From Rhodosalinus sp041685465 (GTDB lineage: Bacteria > Pseudomonadota > Alphaproteobacteria > Rhodobacterales > Rhodobacteraceae), in NCBI RefSeq assembly GCF_041685465.1, contig NZ_JAWLFS010000109.1:1-9772 (forward strand): a DNA stretch of 9,772 bases, in the 5' to 3' direction. Of this stretch, positions 7,460-9,772 are shown piece by piece. The position numbers and the translations under genes were made by a program. The notes beneath the pieces are model-generated. The model was not told the DNA's origin, did no database searches, and saw only the letters and a list, made by a program, of their open reading frames with translations. Within the stretch, counting starts at the first letter, position 1, and each line of letters begins with the position of its first letter.

Positions 7460-7524
7460 GCGGCAGCGATATTGCCGCCTGGCCTGCCGGTGTGGTTTAC
7501 TTCGCGTCACACGCGGCATGCCGC
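7460..7524 (+). repeat. Two inverted repeats built from the same half-site, GCGGCA/TGCCGC
   Basis: In the 81-nt gap before the caspase gene, GCGGCA (7460-7465) pairs with TGCCGC (7473-7478) across a 7-nt loop. The same two half-sites return back to back as a perfect 12-bp palindrome, GCGGCATGCCGC (7513-7524). Another inverted repeat, CGCGT-CAC-ACGCG, lies at 7503-7515. The arms could pair in alternative ways in RNA, or the palindrome could bind a protein. Chance is a real alternative in GC-rich DNA. Confidence 0.4.
7472..7501 (+). promoter_or_regulatory. Weak candidate promoter for the caspase-like gene
   Basis: TTGCCG (7472-7477) and TTTACT (7496-7501) are 18 nt apart, each matching the consensus at 4 of 6 positions. 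The start would fall within the palindromic stretch before the gene. The caspase gene may equally be read from the M15 peptidase promoter. Confidence 0.2.
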
Positions 7525-7525
7525 C

Positions 7526-7533
7526 GAGGGGAG
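7526..7533 (+). promoter_or_regulatory. Strong ribosome binding site fixing the caspase-like start
   Basis: GAGGGGAG lies 7 nt before the ATG at 7541 and is the clearest Shine-Dalgarno sequence in the window. It decides for ATG 7541 over the upstream in-frame start at 7472, which would add 23 residues in front of the signal peptide. It directly follows the 12-bp palindrome ending at 7524. Confidence 0.7.
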
Positions 7534-7540
7534 TCCGGTC

Positions 7541-9040
7541 ATGCGTTTTCTGGCTTGTGCGCTTCTGATCCTGCTGCCCCAGATCGCGGCGGCCTCGGAC
7601 CGCGTCGCGCTGGTGATCGGCATGAGCGATTACCGAACGGTCGTCGATCTGGACAACACGGCCAACGACGCGCGCGATATCGGCGACACGCTGACCGGCA
7701 TCGGGTTCGAGGTGACGACGGTCATCGACGCCGGCGGCGCGGAACTTCGCGACGCCCTCGACGCCTTCGCCTTCCGCTCCGAGACGGCGGATCTCGCGCT
7801 GATCTACTTCGCCGGTCACGGGGTCGAGGTGCAGGGTCAGAACTTCCTGATCCCCGTGGATGCCGATGTGCGGTCGAACCGCGACATTCAGCGCCAGAGC
7901 ATCTCGCTCGACATGTTGCTGGCGGCGGTGGACGGGGCGCGCGTGATGCGCGTGGTGATCCTCGACTCCTGCCGCGACAACCCCTTCGGCGATGCGCTCG
8001 AGCTCGCGTCGCTGGAGGAGACCGACGAGATGACCGAGGACAATCGCGGCATCGGGTCGAGCGCCGGCACAGGGCTCGCTCCGCCCGCGCCGGATCGTGG
8101 CACGATGGTCGCCTTCGCCGCCAAGGACGGCGAGAAGGCGCTCGACGGCACAGGCGACAACAGCCCGTTCGCGATCGCGCTGATGGACGCGATGCCGCGC
8201 CCCGAGCTGGAGATCAGCCTCATGTTCCGGCAGGTGCGCGACGACGTTCTGGAGATGACGGGAAATCAGCAGGAGCCGCACACCTACGGATCGTTGTCGG
8301 GCACGCCGTTCTACCTTGCCGGTGCGTCCGGGAGCGGCGTCGGCATCGGGGCCGAGGACCGCCGCGTCGCCTGGGCGTCGCTTCAGCCGGATCAGGAAGA
8401 GCGGCTCGCCACGCTCGCCGGTCAGGGCGACACGCGCTCGATGCTGGGGCTCGCCTACATCCATCTGAACACCGCCGATCCACGCCATGACCCCGAGACG
8501 GCGCAACGCCTTCTGGAGGAGGCCGCGGCCGCCGGATCGGCAGAGGCGCAATTCGAACTCGCCCGCATGCTGGAGCAGGGCGTGGGCGCCACGCGGGATG
8601 TCGAGCGCGCGCTCGCCCTTTACCGACGGGCCGCGGAGCAGGGCTTTCCCGACGCGCTGAACGACCTGGCCTTTTTCCACTATCAGGGGGAGCACGGCCT
8701 CTCCCGGGACGTGCCGCGTGCGCTCGACCTGTTCCGGCAGGCGGCGGATGCGCGCCACCCGGAAGCGATGTTCAACGTCGCCGCCCTGATCGACGACGGC
8801 GTGATCGAGGGGCGCGGGGCCGAGGATGCCGCGCGCTATCTCTACCGCGCGCTTCGCTCGGGCAACGCCGAGGTCTATGAGATCCTCAGCGAGCGCCCGG
8901 AGATGTTCAAGCCCGACACGCGCAGGGCACTGCAGCGCGAGCTCCGGCGCTACGCGCTCTATGACGGGGCGATCGACGGTGATTTCGGCCCCGGCACGCA
9001 ACGTGGCATCGCGCGCGCCTTCGGCGATGTGCCAAGCTGA
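7541..9040 (+). CDS. Secreted caspase-like protein (C14) with Sel1-like repeats and C-terminal peptidoglycan-binding module
   Basis: A 499-residue protein. Residues 1-18 are a Sec signal peptide (MRFLACALLILLPQIAAA). Residues 20-260 are a bacterial caspase-like domain: start RVALVIGMSDY, NTANDARDIGDTL at 39-51, catalytic His93 in YFAGHG, catalytic Cys144 in ILDSCRDNPF, and the usual later segment from GTMVAF (187-192) to DNSPFAIALM and YGSLSGTPFYL. The Cys-His dyad is intact, so it should be a cysteine protease, possibly for Arg/Lys or Asp sites. Residues 285-445 contain Sel1-like helical repeats (AQRLLEEAAAAGSAEAQFELARML, in two parts: AQRLLEEAAAA and GSAEAQFELARML; then ALALYRRAAEQG and ALDLFRQAADARHPEAM). 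Residues 460-495 (LQRELRRYALYDGAIDGDFG, GTQRGIARAF) look like a peptidoglycan-binding type 1 module, slightly divergent. Such secreted caspase-Sel1 proteins occur in alphaproteobacteria, but substrates are unknown to me. It follows the M15 peptidase by 81 nt on the same strand. Domain calls are firm; function is open. Confidence 0.88.
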   Translation: MRFLACALLILLPQIAAASDRVALVIGMSDYRTVVDLDNTANDARDIGDTLTGIGFEVTTVIDAGGAELRDALDAFAFRSETADLALIYFAGHGVEVQGQNFLIPVDADVRSNRDIQRQSISLDMLLAAVDGARVMRVVILDSCRDNPFGDALELASLEETDEMTEDNRGIGSSAGTGLAPPAPDRGTMVAFAAKDGEKALDGTGDNSPFAIALMDAMPRPELEISLMFRQVRDDVLEMTGNQQEPHTYGSLSGTPFYLAGASGSGVGIGAEDRRVAWASLQPDQEERLATLAGQGDTRSMLGLAYIHLNTADPRHDPETAQRLLEEAAAAGSAEAQFELARMLEQGVGATRDVERALALYRRAAEQGFPDALNDLAFFHYQGEHGLSRDVPRALDLFRQAADARHPEAMFNVAALIDDGVIEGRGAEDAARYLYRALRSGNAEVYEILSERPEMFKPDTRRALQRELRRYALYDGAIDGDFGPGTQRGIARAFGDVPS

Positions 9041-9362
9041 CCGGATGGTCCGTGCCGGTCAGCCGGGCCCGACACATCGCCGACGCGTGTCGGACCGAGG
9101 CGCCCGCCAGCCTGACCCCGGGAAATTCTGGCCCGCGTCGATCAGGGCGCGGCCGCGCGCGGCAGCGACGTTCGGATCGACGGCCGAATATCGGGCGGGA
9201 GGGCCATGGGCTCACGCCGCAGAACACTCGGCTTCATGATCTCACGCAGGAAAGCGGGTTTCGAAGTCGGAAACCTTCTCTCGCGGCGGCATCGCAATGT
9301 GCCGATGTGATGCGTGCGAGACGCCATCATGGACGGAGAGAGCATCGACGTTCGAGGCCACC
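9041..9362. other. 322-bp stretch without a recognisable gene
   Basis: The reading frames here give no protein I recognise, and they are short and arginine-rich. There is no convincing promoter or terminator after the caspase stop. The stretch leads straight into the IS110 transposase remnant, so part of it may be the element's left end. In IS110-type elements a guide RNA is encoded upstream of the transposase, but I cannot identify one here. Confidence 0.4.
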
Positions 9363-9563
9363 ATGATCGGAATCGACGTGGCGGAGCGGGTTTTCCGGAT
9401 GCATGGGCCCCGCGACGACGGGTCCGTCGCAATCCACGGGCAGTTTTCGCTCGCTCCATCTGGTGGCTTTCTGGCGCAACGCCGTGATCCTGACGTGCGC
9501 CGGGACCGTGCCCCGATTGAGGGGGATGGGTCACGCCGCCACAGGATCCATTTCGGCCGGTGA
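9363..9563 (+). pseudogene. Remnant of an IS110-family transposase, 5' part only
   Basis: The reading frame from ATG 9363 begins MIGIDVAERVFRMHG and continues DDGSVAIHGQ. This matches the start of IS110/IS1111 transposases (pattern IGIDLAKNVFQVHG, then GKVVLRRQL), including the first Asp of the DEDD active site. After about residue 27 the similarity stops in this frame. A +1 shift near 9430 gives LVAFWRN, which resembles the next family segment (a run like LAFFANL). The frame then ends at TGA 9561-9563, after 66 codons, whereas intact members have roughly 300-400. The other catalytic residues are absent, so it is a dead fragment with at least one likely frameshift. It marks an old insertion at the edge of the T6SS accessory region. 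Confidence 0.65.
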
Positions 9564-9673
9564 CCGGTAGCCTGGAAGCGGCCTGTCCCGGGCGCCCCGT
9601 GGCCGCCGGTGCGAGCCCATCCCCGAAGGACGGGGCCCGTTATGCCGCTTGGCACCACCGCCTTGCGCGATGT

Positions 9674-9689
9674 CCGCCGGGGGTGGCGG
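9674..9689 (-). terminator. Small hairpin just downstream of the DUF882 gene
   Basis: CCGCC (9674-9678) and GGCGG (9685-9689) form a 5-bp stem with a 6-nt loop, 6 nt past the end of the minus-strand gene at 9696. No T-run follows. A second short stem, CCCCG (9621-9625) and CGGGG (9631-9635), lies further on. Either could help end transcription, but both are weak. Confidence 0.2.
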
Positions 9690-9695
9690 GGCGGC

Positions 9696-9772
9696 TCAGC
9701 GGCCCCAGGTGCGGACCGGCCCGCAATCCATGTGCACGAAGTCGGAGGAGGTATACTTGCCGACGCCGCCGG
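9696..9772 (-). CDS. DUF882/YcbK (peptidase M15_2) family protein, C-terminal end only
   Basis: Read on the minus strand, the last bases give a 24-residue tail: GGVGKYTSSDFVHMDCG, then PVRTWGR and a TGA stop at 9698-9696. This is the characteristic end of DUF882/YcbK proteins (pattern GGVGxYxxSxFVHxDxGxVRxW), periplasmic zinc enzymes that act on peptidoglycan peptides, with MepK of E. coli as the studied example. The FVHMD histidine is the expected last zinc ligand. Members are normally around 180-200 residues, so nearly all of the gene lies beyond the window. It points towards the IS110 remnant and is probably a housekeeping gene outside the T6SS locus. The call rests on the terminal motif alone. 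Confidence 0.75.
   Translation of the reverse strand, partial: GGVGKYTSSDFVHMDCGPVRTWGR

Noticed and set aside
6569..9001. An 810-codon open frame on the minus strand across the M15 and caspase genes
   Set aside because: The plus strand here carries catalytic motifs, a membrane anchor, a signal peptide and a strong ribosome site. The minus-strand product has no domain I recognise and has the composition of a shadow frame.
9041..9362. A guide (bridge) RNA of an IS110 element upstream of the transposase remnant
   Set aside because: The position is possible, but I could not see the element ends, the internal loops or the matching target and donor guides, so it is mentioned only as a question.
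9142..9534. A 130-codon minus-strand frame in the gene-poor region
   Set aside because: It is Arg/Pro-rich, has no ribosome site or recognisable domain, and lies antisense to the IS110 remnant.
1..9772. CRISPR arrays, tRNA or rRNA genes, anti-phage systems, T6SS effector-immunity pairs
   Set aside because: I saw no regularly spaced repeats, no tRNA-like cloverleaf or rRNA segments, no VgrG, PAAR or Rhs sequences, and no small immunity-like gene next to the peptidase or caspase.

Overview
The window is GC-rich with densely packed genes. It looks like a chromosomal segment of an alphaproteobacterium, probably of the Rhodobacterales/Roseobacter type; that placement is an inference from protein style and gene order. 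Most of it is the regulatory and distal end of a type VI secretion system (T6SS) locus.

Layout: (1) Plus strand, 1-3593: the C-terminal two thirds of the membrane-complex protein TssM (cut by the window start), then tagF, then the PP2C phosphatase pppA. They are 3 nt apart (tssM/tagF) and share an ATGA overlap (tagF/pppA), so they form one translationally coupled operon. (2) Minus strand, 6427-3610: a secreted OmpA-type peptidoglycan-binding protein followed 34 nt later by a membrane-spanning Ser/Thr kinase of the PpkA type. This operon converges on pppA with only 16 nt between the stops. (3) A 144-bp divergent spacer (6428-6571) holds a good sigma70-like promoter for ompA-ppkA, with an 11-bp palindrome between its -10 and -35, and a weaker promoter facing the other way. 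(4) Plus strand, 6572-9040: a membrane-anchored M15-type peptidoglycan peptidase, then a secreted caspase-like protein (C14) with Sel1-like repeats and a C-terminal peptidoglycan-binding module. (5) 9041-9695: about 650 bp with no intact gene, holding the 5' part of a decayed IS110-family transposase. (6) The last 77 bp are the 3' end of a minus-strand DUF882/YcbK-type peptidase gene.

How the parts may work together: TssM is structural. PpkA, PppA and TagF are the known post-translational control set of T6SS (threonine phosphorylation plus TagF repression). The OmpA protein, the M15 peptidase, the caspase-PG-binding protein and the periplasmic half of the kinase would all lie in or face the periplasm. 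This suggests an envelope-facing accessory module beside the T6SS core. That link rests on proximity and predicted location only. No wholly new system is demonstrable here; the most interesting items are the secreted caspase fusion, the anchored M15 peptidase, and the kinase with its altered catalytic loop and unusual periplasmic half.
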